From: Pezicula radicicola
Lineage: Eukaryota; Ascomycota; Leotiomycetes; Helotiales; Dermateaceae
Reading direction: 5' to 3'
Assembly (NCBI GenBank): GCA_003008705.1
Contig: PDUO01000045.1
Coordinates: 146,873 to 210,872 of the forward strand
Length of the DNA: 64,000 nt
The notes under the pieces are model-generated. The model was not told where the DNA came from. It did no database searches and worked only from the letters and a program-made list of their open reading frames with translations. This document shows, piece after piece, positions 21,737-31,820 of this stretch (positions within the stretch are counted from its first letter, which is position 1; each line of letters opens with the position of its first letter). The translations under genes were made by a program, and so were the position numbers.

Positions 21737-24700
21737 TCAAACACTCGCTTTCTTGACGAACGGCCTCCTTCTCGGCATTTCGAAGTCGATCCTCATAGGG
21801 AAGTTCGTCGATGGAGGTCTATGAGCCGCTACCCTGGAGAGAGCCAGACGCTGGCTTTTCAGGTAGGACAGTTCCAACTCCTTCGATTCCCTCAACTGTT
21901 TCTTTTGGGCCTCAATCTTGCGTTTGCGATAGCTTAGATCGAGTATGGGCGACTTATAGGTAGTATGACTTTCTCGGGCCAGTGATAGGATTCCTTGACC
22001 AGGCGCTAGTACTGAACGGCCTATCTTGTCACTTGCTGTGGCTGTCAAGGCGACGATTCCATGAATAGGGAGGCCTATATTGATTGCTAACTGTGCCGTA
22101 GTGATGACCTGTAAGCCACATCCTTGTGCCTCCATAAAACCACTCCTTGTCGACGTCGTTAGCCGAGACATATCTTTTGGCGTCCAGCCAGCAGCAAATT
22201 CAGTTGTAGAGTTGCTGGTGATATTCATATTCGCAAATTCGCACAGGCACCTACAGGAGTTCGGATGGGCCCAGATCCTACACATATTCCGACTTCTGAT
22301 ACATAGATATATTCATAGAGCTCATAAGGAAGGGTCCGTGATACCACTGCCAAGCAGAGCTTCTACCGTACTAACAAGAGTGAAGAGGGTAACACGATCG
22401 ACTTGTGTAATGATATCCTTAGGAATCCCGTAAATCCTTGGGTCCCATCCAGTTGGAATTTGACCGGCTACAGTGCGGTTGAACTTTAAGGCCTTCGGGA
22501 CCATGATTGTAGCACCTTTCCTTAAGCGTATACTGAATTGATCTGAGTCCTTGACCGGGGAGATCTCTGTCTTATCTTTATGTTCTCTCGCAAATCCTAG
22601 TGCAGCTTCTTGTGATACTTCAAAAGGTGCAAGGTCGTTCTCTAAGACTACTTCTTATAAGACTTCTTTCCGCTCTAGATCAAAGCCATGGACCAGATCT
22701 GGCTCGACAAGACGAATTCCTGTATACTCCAGTATGAACTTCTCATACTTATTCTTGATGTCTCTCTTATTAATCGGCTCTCTGGACTTGGTGTTAATCC
22801 AACCGGGATGAGCTTGGTTCTTCGTCGTAATACCGCTGCTGCTTTTGATTAGGCCTATGATCCACGCTATTTTAATGGCTCCTTTTCTTGAGAATTCGCC
22901 TTTGGATTCCATCTCCTATCTAGTGCGAGCATTTCCTACTGGGCCGACCTCTGAAAAGCCAGTTACAACAACCACTTTATCTAAGTTTATTATTCCTTGC
23001 AGTTGGCGAAAAGGCTCTAGTTCTGATGGTTTCGGCAGTCTTGCGAAGTCAAATCTGTTGTTAGCCCTCTTTTTAACTTCAGTATCAGAACCTGTCTTGG
23101 TGTCGTCACGTCCGCCCATCAACTCTACTTCGAGAGCATCTTCCTTGGCTATAGCCGAGATCAATCTAGCCTTACTATTGATTTTGCTTCCGAGGTCAGT
23201 AAGCAGTGATTTCAAGTCTCCAATGGCATCCAATCCTCTAGTAAAATCGGCGTACAGTGGTTCAGTTTAGCAGTGTTCTACAATTGGATCGGTCATAAGG
23301 CCTATAATATAGAAGGCCATTTCGCTCGGTGAGAAGGTCTATACTCCAAGTGTTTCGACTTCCTATACTACTATATTGTTATCGGACATTAATCCTGTCC
23401 CTCTGGTCCATCCGATAACGGTGCCACATATCGAGAGGTACGAACAAACCCCAGCTCTCTGAATGCCATCTATTGAACAAAGCTTCAACTACGAGCTTAG
23501 ACTCTGAATAAAGTCCGTCACCACCAAAAGTGCCATAATTTGGTGAAAGTGGTAAAATGACTTAAGTAGGGTGGTTTCTACATCTATGTTCATGCCTTGC
23601 TGTTCGGACAGCACCAAGTAAGTGGATGGTATTGGTGAGTATAATGCGATGTACGAGTTCAGATCGGGAATCTAAGCTATCAATCTCTCGGCCTGTTTCG
23701 AATATTGCTGCGAATGGAATAATAAAGTTAAGGTCCCATCCTAATCCGTGGTTGGAGTTATAAATATATGAGACAAGAGACTCGATGTCTTGTTGGCTCC
23801 CCTAGTTGAACGACACAACGACCAAAGAGGACCCTCACGCACCTTCTTGAGCGTATATTCCCTGGTAATAGCTGGCCGTAGTAGAGATATCGCTGCTCGT
23901 CGTTACGAGAACTTGTGCACCTTCATTTAATAGGCGGCGCAGAACCTCGCTGCTAATAGAGTTGAGACCTACTCCTATCAATAGTATATTTTTCCTTGAT
24001 AGTAGTATGGTTAATTTTTAGAAGTAGTCCAACGACTTGGAATAGACATTAGTTAGCACAGGGTTAAGTTCCTATCCATATTGACGTTTTAATTTCAAGC
24101 CGATGCAGTGCTTGGCAGGGTCGAGTTCTATACGGGATAAGCGCCTCCTCTTAGATTTCCAGTGACTTTGTTGTAGTCTAATCTCCTCTCTCTCTAGACT
24201 TCGGTATAATAGATCCGGCCTAGACGATCAATTATAGTTCTAGGAGAGTTGAATATTTCTACGTTTCTCGCTACTAGGTATTTGGCCAAAGCATTCTCTA
24301 CGAGCTCGAGCAAGTGCTCAAAATGCTTCCTAGCCGCAATATAGCGTTCTTCTCGTTTACTGTAGCTCCTGTCCTTTAGGAATTTAATGATTTTCAAGAG
24401 CCTATCATTTGCTCGGTTTGCAATCTGCATCTTCCGTCGGGTAGTCTCAGGATCGTTGACATCAATAGTTCCTGTGATAAACCCAAAATATAAATCCATA
24501 GTATCCTGTGCTACCCAGTTCTAACTCGAGTCAAAAGCCCTAATCTTCGGAGGCGACAATAATAGCTTGATCCCTGATGTATATATCTCCCCATGCTCGA
24601 GATTCCAAGTGTTTAGCTGTGTTTAGAGATCTTCGACAATGTCTTTCATTTTGGTGACGGATTTATTACCATCCTGTAAGTCTATGTCTAGGTACTTGGC

Positions 24701-25170
24701 GTACATCTCCAGTTTCTCTCTGGCGAGAGCTTGATGTTTTTCAGTCAAGGCAGTAAAAGCTTTGGAGTCCACAACCACACTTCTGTGGCGCCAGTAGATC
24801 CTGTTGTGTTTGTTGTAGAAGGAGACAAATCTATTCCAGCATCCTTGCAATAAGCCACAGCTGATGTGTCCAAGAAAGCTCGAGCATCGTCAGAGGATCC
24901 TAGGCGAGAGGAAGGCTGTGAAGTTATGGCCAAGACAAGAAGGGAATCTTGGAGGCCTGGTCTAAATCCCCATTTATCGTTCAGATGCTTCCGTACAGCC
25001 GTTATATTAAAACCTCCTGGCATTTTCGACGATATCATGCGTGTGATACTGGAGTTTGAGATTTTCCCAAGGCATCTATTGAATGATGATTGGATTGCGG
25101 CACTGAGATCCCCGAGGGCCTGATTTGTCGGTGGAACAAGTTGACTCTTCGGCTTAAGTATACTCACCAT
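21737..25170 (-). pseudogene. fatty acid synthase alpha-subunit (FAS2-like) fragment
   Basis: Blocks run in FAS2 order. The post-carrier structural region is SSKMPGGFNITAVRKHLNDK with DARAFLDTSAVAYCKDAGI (~25060-24850), then MYAKYLDIDLQDG (24690) and IIDRLGRIYYTEV (24210). The ketoreductase end is DKVVVVTGFSEVGPVGNART (22930), then a TAG at 22918. Next come YEKFILEYTGIRLVEPDLVH, a TAA at 22657 and [20 protein letters not shown]. The ketosynthase shows GPIRTPVGACA (retaining the active-site Cys, ~22260), WTPKDMSRLTTSTRSGFMEA and DKIGRSVLAPGQGIL (22000). The N-terminus with the acyl carrier and the C-terminal half of the ketosynthase are missing, and ~24190-23290 is degraded. Such alpha subunits in clusters usually make fatty-acyl starters (as HexA in aflatoxin); whether this one was primary or cluster-type is inference. 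Confidence 0.8.
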
Positions 25171-25198
25171 CCATACGAAAGGATCATCCAAGGACACA

Positions 25199-27431
25199 AT
25201 GGCAACACCCAATGATAGATTATATTCGGCTACTGCGGTCATTTTGCTAGCATTACTATCTGGAATCCTCTATGTTTGTCTCCTCTCTAAGCATCCTCTC
25301 CCCGTGTATTCATAAATTAAGACTTCGTAAACAGGGACTAGGAGTGGTTATACACCGAATATTTTCCCACCTACTTACCAAATATCCAGGCCCTCTCGTT
25401 GTAAAATTCTCGAATTTGTATACTAGTTATTATAGATAGAAGGGAGATATCTATATAGATATATATCGATGTTATGAAAAATATAGTCCGTTGAATCCTG
25501 GAACTAGATTAATCTATAGCCGGAAATAACTGGCCGAAATACAGGAGACTATGTGCGATATACACCAAACCGTCTTCTCATCAATACCCCACAAGCATTA
25601 AAAGGCATAGTTCCTTTTTCCCTATACGCTTTCCTCTCTTTACAGGCTATCTACATCAACGTAGAATCAACTCACTAACCATAAACTCAGATATCTATAG
25701 CACGAAGAAGAACGTCTGTAAATCCAAAGCTTATAATTCTCTTGTTCGCCACACCACCAATACTCTGACCATCCGCGACGCTAAAGATCATAGTCGTCGT
25801 CGCCGTATTATCAGCCAAGGGCTTTCTGATTCTGCTTTGAGGAGCTACAGTGATACCATTCTTCGTCAGATCAATAAACTCTGTAATGCTGTAATCTCAG
25901 ATGGTACCATCTCTAGATCTACACAGGGTAGCGAACATATTCAAGGACAACCAAAGAATATAGCAACCTGGAGTAGGTCTATCTTCCTAGCTTTAACGAG
26001 CATCACTAATCGCAACTTGATGTTAGGTGAATATCTAACATTCGACATTATGATCAAATGTTATATTCAACCTTGATTATAATCTCCTTAAAAAAAGATA
26101 GTTATCGTTATATTCCCAGTTCAATCGCGCAGTCCAATGTTCGTGTCGGGACTCTTTTCCAAGAAGCCTTGTTTATCATTTCTTGAGACTTAATAAGCGG
26201 TTATTTCCTCAATCAATCCTCGGTAGAAACCGAGGACTGAAGTTTGTTTCGTAAATGTTAGTAACAGAAATAAAGGAGAGCTCGGAAGGCCGATCAGATG
26301 TCTGGTCACTTCTTGTTCAAGCAAAAGACCCAGAGACCAACAGGGGCCTAACAATGGGGGAGATTCGAGCCGAGACAACGACTTTGGTCGTAGCTGGTAA
26401 GTTGCGATAGCACGGTCACTTGGTTATGAAGTGGTCCCTTACCAACAGACGATTCTTGTCTCGCAAATACTAATGTCCAGATGTAGGCTCCGATACGTCC
26501 TCAGCAGCAATGGCCGCAATATTCTTTCACCTTTCTCGATCGCCAAACGCCTCCGCCAAAGTCTGTGCTAAATTCGTTCTACCTTTATGTTGGATAATTT
26601 GGGTATATATTGATGAATATATGGATCGGAAGTTAATGGAAAATTGCTTAATTTCTATTGGTAGTAAAATAAGGCTATATATATACAAAAGAGCGTAAGT
26701 ACTCAATCATGTAAGATTACGAACAGTATACAAAACATTAAGGAAATAGTTAAAATGTAAGAGATAGCCTTAGAAACCAGCTCCTAGACCAATGTTATCA
26801 GAGCATATATAGCATGCACTAACCATTCGCAGGAACTGCGATTTCTGTAATATGGCAATACTACTATATTTGGCAATACTTTACGAACATCTCACCATCT
26901 GAGATCACAATTGGATCACTGCTCAATTCGTGCATATATCTTCGCGCATATATCGATGAATCACTACGCCTGTCTCCGCCAGCAGGCAGTGCATTATGGC
27001 GAGAAGTCCTTCCAGATGGAATATTGGTTGATGGAACGACGATCACAGCAGGATGTGATATCGGAACGGGAGTTTATAGCATTCACCACAATAGCTCCTG
27101 CTTTGCTTATCTACTCGCTTTCTTACCTGAACGATGGTTAGCGGGACACTCTAGCAACGAGTCAATCAAACTAGCCCGTGACGCTTTTGCGCCCTTCTCG
27201 ATTGGCCCCAGGGGTTGCGTAGGAAAGATTCTAGCTATCTCTGAAATGATGCTTCTTCTAGCTGTTATGCTGAAGAAGTTTGATTTCGAGTCTGCCCCCG
27301 GCGCGCTTGGGCGGGTTGGCGAAGGTGCCTCTGGATTAGGGAAAGGGAGACAAGTGGTAGGAGAGTTTCAGACCTATGAACATATTACGATGATGAAAGA
27401 TGGTCTATACGTGCGTTTGAAATCACTTTAG
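25199..27431 (+). pseudogene. cytochrome P450, broken
   Basis: ATG 25199 gives a membrane anchor (ATAVILLALLSGILYVCLL). Later exons read KYPGPLVVKFSNLYTSYYR then TAG (Trp expected), KGDIYIDIYRCYEKYSP, VRYTPNRLLINTPQALKG (25550) and SQGLSDSALRSYSDTILRQI (25810). They continue with EYLTFDIMIKC, then TMGEIRAETTTLVVAG (26350), a GTAAGT donor and GSDTSSAAMAAIFFHL (I-helix AGxDTS). The ExxR motif is ESLRLSPPAGSALWRE (26957), followed by FLPERWL and the haem loop FSIGPRGCVGKILA (27197). The last ~550 bp are open to a TAG at 27431, but 26600-26880 and the early exons are disrupted. The family resembles microsomal fungal P450s of secondary metabolism. It is divergent from the FAS fragment and overlaps its broken end. 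Confidence 0.78.
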
Positions 27432-27704
27432 GTTATTCCGTTTTGAGCGCTGCTCGGTCTTAGAAGGAAGTGTGTCGAACGGATATTGGGATGGCCAAAA
27501 AGATTGAGATGGGCCGACCAGAAGGATGTAGAATTTACTGCTGTGTAAACTCCCAATTTGAGACAAGTCCTGGCTTGAACGGATTATACGAGAGTTCGTA
27601 TAATCTGTACAGCATCTCGACCGTTTCGATCCACTCCTGTTTCCATGGCCGGATTATCTCCAAGAGGATGTCGGCCTTGGCCTTGGATGCTTCCTAGGCA
27701 CCTA

Positions 27705-28200
27705 GCTGCTAACCCTGCGTATACTTGGACCAGAGTTGCACAGATATAACCGTCATCAAGGCATTCGCAACGAACGTAGAACGTAGTGCTTCTCTATCTT
27801 GAGTTTTGTTGTTGTAAAGCTTCGACCATTTGATCGGCCTGAAAGAATAATCCTGTGGAGTCTGTCGGTAGATGCCTGAAGAATCGGCGGCCACCTGCGA
27901 TATGAAGTTTTGCTATGTCCGTCTACAGCTCGATCGTCTTGATATAGAAGGGTAAGATCCCAAGCTGCGGGACCCGGTGAAGATGCGTGAAGATATCCGA
28001 AAGGGACGGCCCAATATAGGCCCCTTCGAAAGCGAAGGTGTTTTCAGGGCATGGCAGCTACACTCGAGCTACTATAAGGCACAGGAATAGAAGACTAACC
28101 GATCCATGACAAAAGATGTCGAACAACTGGCCTAGGAGTGGCACGTCGGGGAACGGGGTCATGACTGTCCAGATGCGCTGCATAGGACGTCGTCGTCGTA
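27705..28200 (-). pseudogene. possible fungal transcription-factor (middle homology) fragment
   Basis: Minus-strand conceptual reading gives TPFPDVPLLGQLFDIFCHGS, then FAFEGAYIGPSLSDIFTHLH, RVPQLGILPFYIKTIEL, a TAG where Trp is expected, and TDIAKLHIAGGRRFFRHLPT. This helical, Trp/Leu-rich text resembles the middle region of Zn2Cys6 regulators; no zinc cluster is seen upstream. A regulator would fit a biosynthetic locus, but the assignment is weak. Confidence 0.3.
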
Positions 28201-28590
28201 TCTTGGTCTAAGCCCTAATACTGCCGATAGGACTCTGGTGTTGGCTGCTGGGTTGGCGGATCTTCTGAACACCCTCCGTGAAGGGATGCGAGGAGGAGGA
28301 GGAGGAGGACGTCGTCGGCCCAGGTTGAACGATCGCCGGCGCTCCCGGCTGGTGCTGCGGTGCATTCTGAGAGCCCGCGGGCTGACTTATTACTACTTCA
28401 GTAGAGGAGGCTTCTAACATCACATCGTAAAACCATGAGCCTTGCACTTTCCGGTACACCACAGCGTTGGCAGGTTGGTCGGTTCCCATCACAGCGAATT
28501 TTGCGTCGACGGCTGTAGGCGCGCCGGCAATGAATGCCACACATTACTCGTGCGGGCAGGAAGTTACAGGCTTTTCTTAAAGTTAATTAA

Positions 28591-28678
28591 GCCTTGCAAA
28601 TATGGTAGAAATTCCCTTAAGTTATGTTTGCCTTGCGAATATAGTAGAAATTCCCTTTTAAGTTATATTTGCATTGCG
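28591..28678. repeat. two tandem ~40-bp repeats plus partial third
   Basis: GCCTTGCRAATATRGTAGAA... is repeated at 28591 and 28630, with a third start (GCATTGCG) at 28671. Transitions between copies are C/T or G/A. Confidence 0.75.
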
Positions 28679-28770
28679 ACAAGGTTAAATTTAGTATTTA
28701 AGGTAATTGATTAGGCCACAACCCTGGTATTTTGCTGAGCCTAATATCTGAGCGCATCATGGGTAATTCA

Positions 28771-29150
28771 CTAATCACTCGGCACATCCATCTCGGCTAC
28801 GATCACGACAGCTGGTGCGAGACTACTCGTACTGAAGTTTTTAGCCTTTATGGGCGACACTTTCCAGGCCTAAAGAAATCAGCGATATCAAATCATCACT
28901 CTCAACCAAATCCCGATTGGAACTGGTTACACACCCTCGTCGAGTGACTGGGGTCTCGCGTAGGTCACCGGTGATGTCCAAGACTGGGATGGGACAACCA
29001 GAAGTTGGAATGCTAGCGGATATCCTTCGTCGCGCGCAAGATGACTGATGACAGCAGCGATGTGAGATCCCGCCGAGACACTACCACCAATAGCGATGCA
29101 CTAGACATCGAGGTTGAATTATTTTGCTTTCTCTTGCCGAATCTATAAAG
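28771..29150 (-). pseudogene. alpha/beta-hydrolase (HSL/carboxylesterase, Abhydrolase_3 type) fragment
   Basis: Reading the minus strand gives CIAIGGSVSAGSHIAAVISH, the nucleophile elbow region where GDSAGG-type sequence is normal, then LARDEGYPLAFQLLVVPSQS. Further down SPIKAKNFSTSSLAPAVVIV then AEMDVPSD matches the family's SPL...LPPALIITAE.D region. Two in-frame stops (TAA, TAG) lie just before the elbow and more damage lies between the blocks. The N-terminal oxyanion-hole HGGG region was not found; a MITE lies just beyond. Confidence 0.6.
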
Positions 29151-29264
29151 AAGAAGAAAACACTCTGCATTAGTATAAAAATGACTTGTTCGTCGAGTCG
29201 TCATCTCGTAATTCTTGGATAATGGAAGGTGGAGTGGGAACACGTGACTCTGTAGCCAGTGGTA

Positions 29265-29416
29265 CAGTGGGGTGAAATAAGTTTGTATCCCCCCCCCTTG
29301 TCGCCAAGACCACTTCAGGGTGTCATGACTGCGCACTTTTTAGAATTCTCGCCTAGAAAGTGCGTATTTTTGAGACCGACCAGGGGGGGGGGATACAAAC
29401 TTATTTCACCCTACTG
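29265..29416. mobile_element. 152-bp MITE with Tc1/mariner-type ends
   Basis: Starts CAGTGGGGTGAAATAAGTTT and ends with its inverted partner (AAACTTATTTCACCCTACTG). The terminal inverted repeats are about 34 bp and end in a C/G homopolymer (C9 / G9). Flanking TA at 29263-29264 and 29417-29418 is the expected target-site duplication. There is no coding capacity, so it must have been moved by a related transposase in trans. Confidence 0.9.
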
Positions 29417-29575
29417 TAGGTAAAATGGTGCCCCGGTGGCTGTCACGAGACTTGACACTAGCGGTGGTAAATTAGCCTTAATTAGTTATCGGAGCTTCCT
29501 TCGGCTTACCTGCCTAGAATACAACTACACATTTACTTACCCACAACTTATTCCCGTGATTTCTGGGGTACACCC

Positions 29576-29760
29576 ATGCCATGTTCACCCCACCACCACC
29601 ACCACCACCATGGAGGTACGCGAGCCAGCCATCTCCAAAAGTCCATCAACGATTTTGTCGAGGCATACACGACTTTCCACAGTGGCCAGCGCGAGTTTCG
29701 AGCTCACCTACTGGCAGTTGCAGCGCAGCTCCGCGCTGCATATGCGAGAAGCCTCGAGAC

Positions 29761-29792
<32 letters not shown>

Positions 29793-30665
29793 CTCAATGT
29801 CAAGCTCAACCTCAACCTCAACCTCGACCTCCACCGCACACGATGCATCTCTCCTTTCGCAACTGGTGCAACGCTTCACCGCACCTCGGCCGTGAACTCC
29901 TCCTCCAAATGACTTCGATTGAGTACCACGACCGCTTGCTGGCGCTGAGTGTGCGAAAGCGGCTGGGCCTGAATCGACTGTGCAAACGACTCGGCCTCGA
30001 CCTTAACGAACCATGGGAGATCCACTGGGAGCTAGGCGCGGATTTGATCGATTCACGGTCTGCGGTCGATCGACTGTGTCACCTGCTGAACACTCACAAA
30101 CCGGACAATATGGCTGGTGCTCTGGCATTGAGCCTCGATGCCAGCGATTGCGTGCGCGCTGGATGTCTGGAGACTGGGCCGCGGTCGGATTCGCAGGCGG
30201 GACCGACGGAATAACATGGAGGTCTACACGGCGACGGATATCGAGGACTGGGTTGCGAACTTCAAGAGTAGAAACAAAGTACAGGATGACCATGGCGATG
30301 ATATGGAAGATGAAGGAATCACTCAACAACAGCAGGGCACAATGGCCGATGGTTTTCGAGGAAAGATGGAAGAGGTGGAAGAGACGAAGACAGCCAAAGC
30401 TCAGGAGCTCAACGAGCAAGACGCTTCACAGAACGGATCAAATGCAGAGTTCAACGAAGCGAACGAGGACTTCGACCATGCTGCCATGGACGGCAATGAC
30501 TCTGACGATGACGATGATGACCTTCATGCTGGAGCCATGAATATGGTCGAGCAGAGTGGAAAGAAGAAGCCCGACTTGGGGCTTGAGCATGATGAAGAAA
30601 CCCCCTTGGCTCGCCCTACTTGCGCCCTTCGATTGAGTATGGGCGCAGTGTCCGGCGGGCGCTGA
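29576..30665 (+). CDS. low-complexity hypothetical protein (two frames, possibly one frameshifted gene)
   Basis: ATG 29576 opens 212 residues: His run, helical region (QREFRAHLLAVAAQLRAAYA), poly-Asn from an AAT microsatellite (29760-29791), Gln-Pro repeats, then a basic helical region (RKRLGLNRLCKRLGLDLNEP), ending at TAA 30214. Two bases on, ATG 30216 opens a second frame (MEVYTATDIEDWVANFKS) that becomes Glu/Asp-rich, including DDDDDD, ending at 30665. Together they could be one gene with a frameshift or unrecognised intron, or two genes. No domain recognised. Confidence 0.45.
29760..29791. repeat. AAT microsatellite
   Basis: About ten AAT units encoding the Asn run of the overlapping reading frame. 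Confidence 0.9.
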
Positions 30666-31820
30666 GCTTCGATGATATTTCGTTATTGATGGAGAGCTCC
30701 CCAATAGATGCTTCGTTTCACAATGATTTTCCCGACGACAGTTTCCAATTTCCCACGGTCCAAATGCAAGCACGCCTTTGATGGAATATTCCTTCAACAC
30801 ATAATCGGTCGACGGATGCAGGGGTATCGGACAAAGTCCCGAGTTGTCTACGCAAAGCTGCCAATTGATCAGGATACCGGGAGAGACCAGTAAATTGCAA
30901 ACCATAGGCCAAGTCTCCGAACCCAAGGCAAGTGACCCGCGAACTGAGCACGGAACTCGTCTTTGCCATCGAGAATGACGTTTCGACTAATTAATGTGTT
31001 GTGCTCTGCTCTGCTTCGGCTTCAACATAAACATCGCATCAACAAACATATTGACGGCATCCAAATCTCAACAACGATGCGATGCCATACTGGGGTCAAC
31101 TTCAGAATGCTCCACCCACTACATCGACGGTAAAGACTCATATGAGCCCGCAGAGAAGTACATCGCCAAACAACTTTCATACCTTGGACGAGGGCGGATG
31201 GCAGCGAGATGGGGATACGTACAAAGGTGTTGACGATGAAGCTATGGAGTAGGAATATCGCTAGATCACATGGAAATCCGGAAGTTGTTGACAGACCAAG
31301 TACAATGTCAAAGATACAATTATCGAGTCCAGAAGAATAGAGCACAAGGGCGACAGCGCAACAAGATGTGAATGTTAATAAGAGCTATCATTCATCAATA
31401 TATTCCGGGATAAGGTGAGGCGAAACATCTCCATTACAGCATTCCTCCTCCATCGCAGCCTTCCGTTCATCTCCCTTCTCCTCCGCCATCTTCTTCCCCC
31501 CTGTTTCTCCTCCGTATCCTCATTCCGTTGAGGATGCCAGCCTTTGGCCTTGGTCGTGACCATCATCCCTCCCGCTGGCTAATATCCTAATGACCTCCTC
31601 CTACGTCGTGTTTTTGGGGGGGGTCGAGATTTATAGCAGAGCACGAGGTTAATTTGAACAGCGTTGGAAAATCAAAAATCAAGAAGAGGTCATATTTCGT
31701 GCATATCAAATCTTGTAACACGCGCAAAAAAAGCAAAAGCCAACAGAGTAGAAGATCGTAAAAGAAAATCGGAAAGAAGAAGAATCAACCTCAACTACTG
31801 CAAATTCAAGGCCAATGTGA
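30666..31820. other. intergenic, no gene recognised
   Basis: Short frames on both strands without motifs. A G run (31615-31623) and polypurine/polypyrimidine tracts occur; 31660-31810 is probably the 3' UTR of the minus-strand gene that ends at 31821. Confidence 0.4.

Noticed and set aside
30438..30926. Minus-strand 162-codon frame
   Set aside because: Antisense to the acidic low-complexity plus frame; no motif and less coherent composition.
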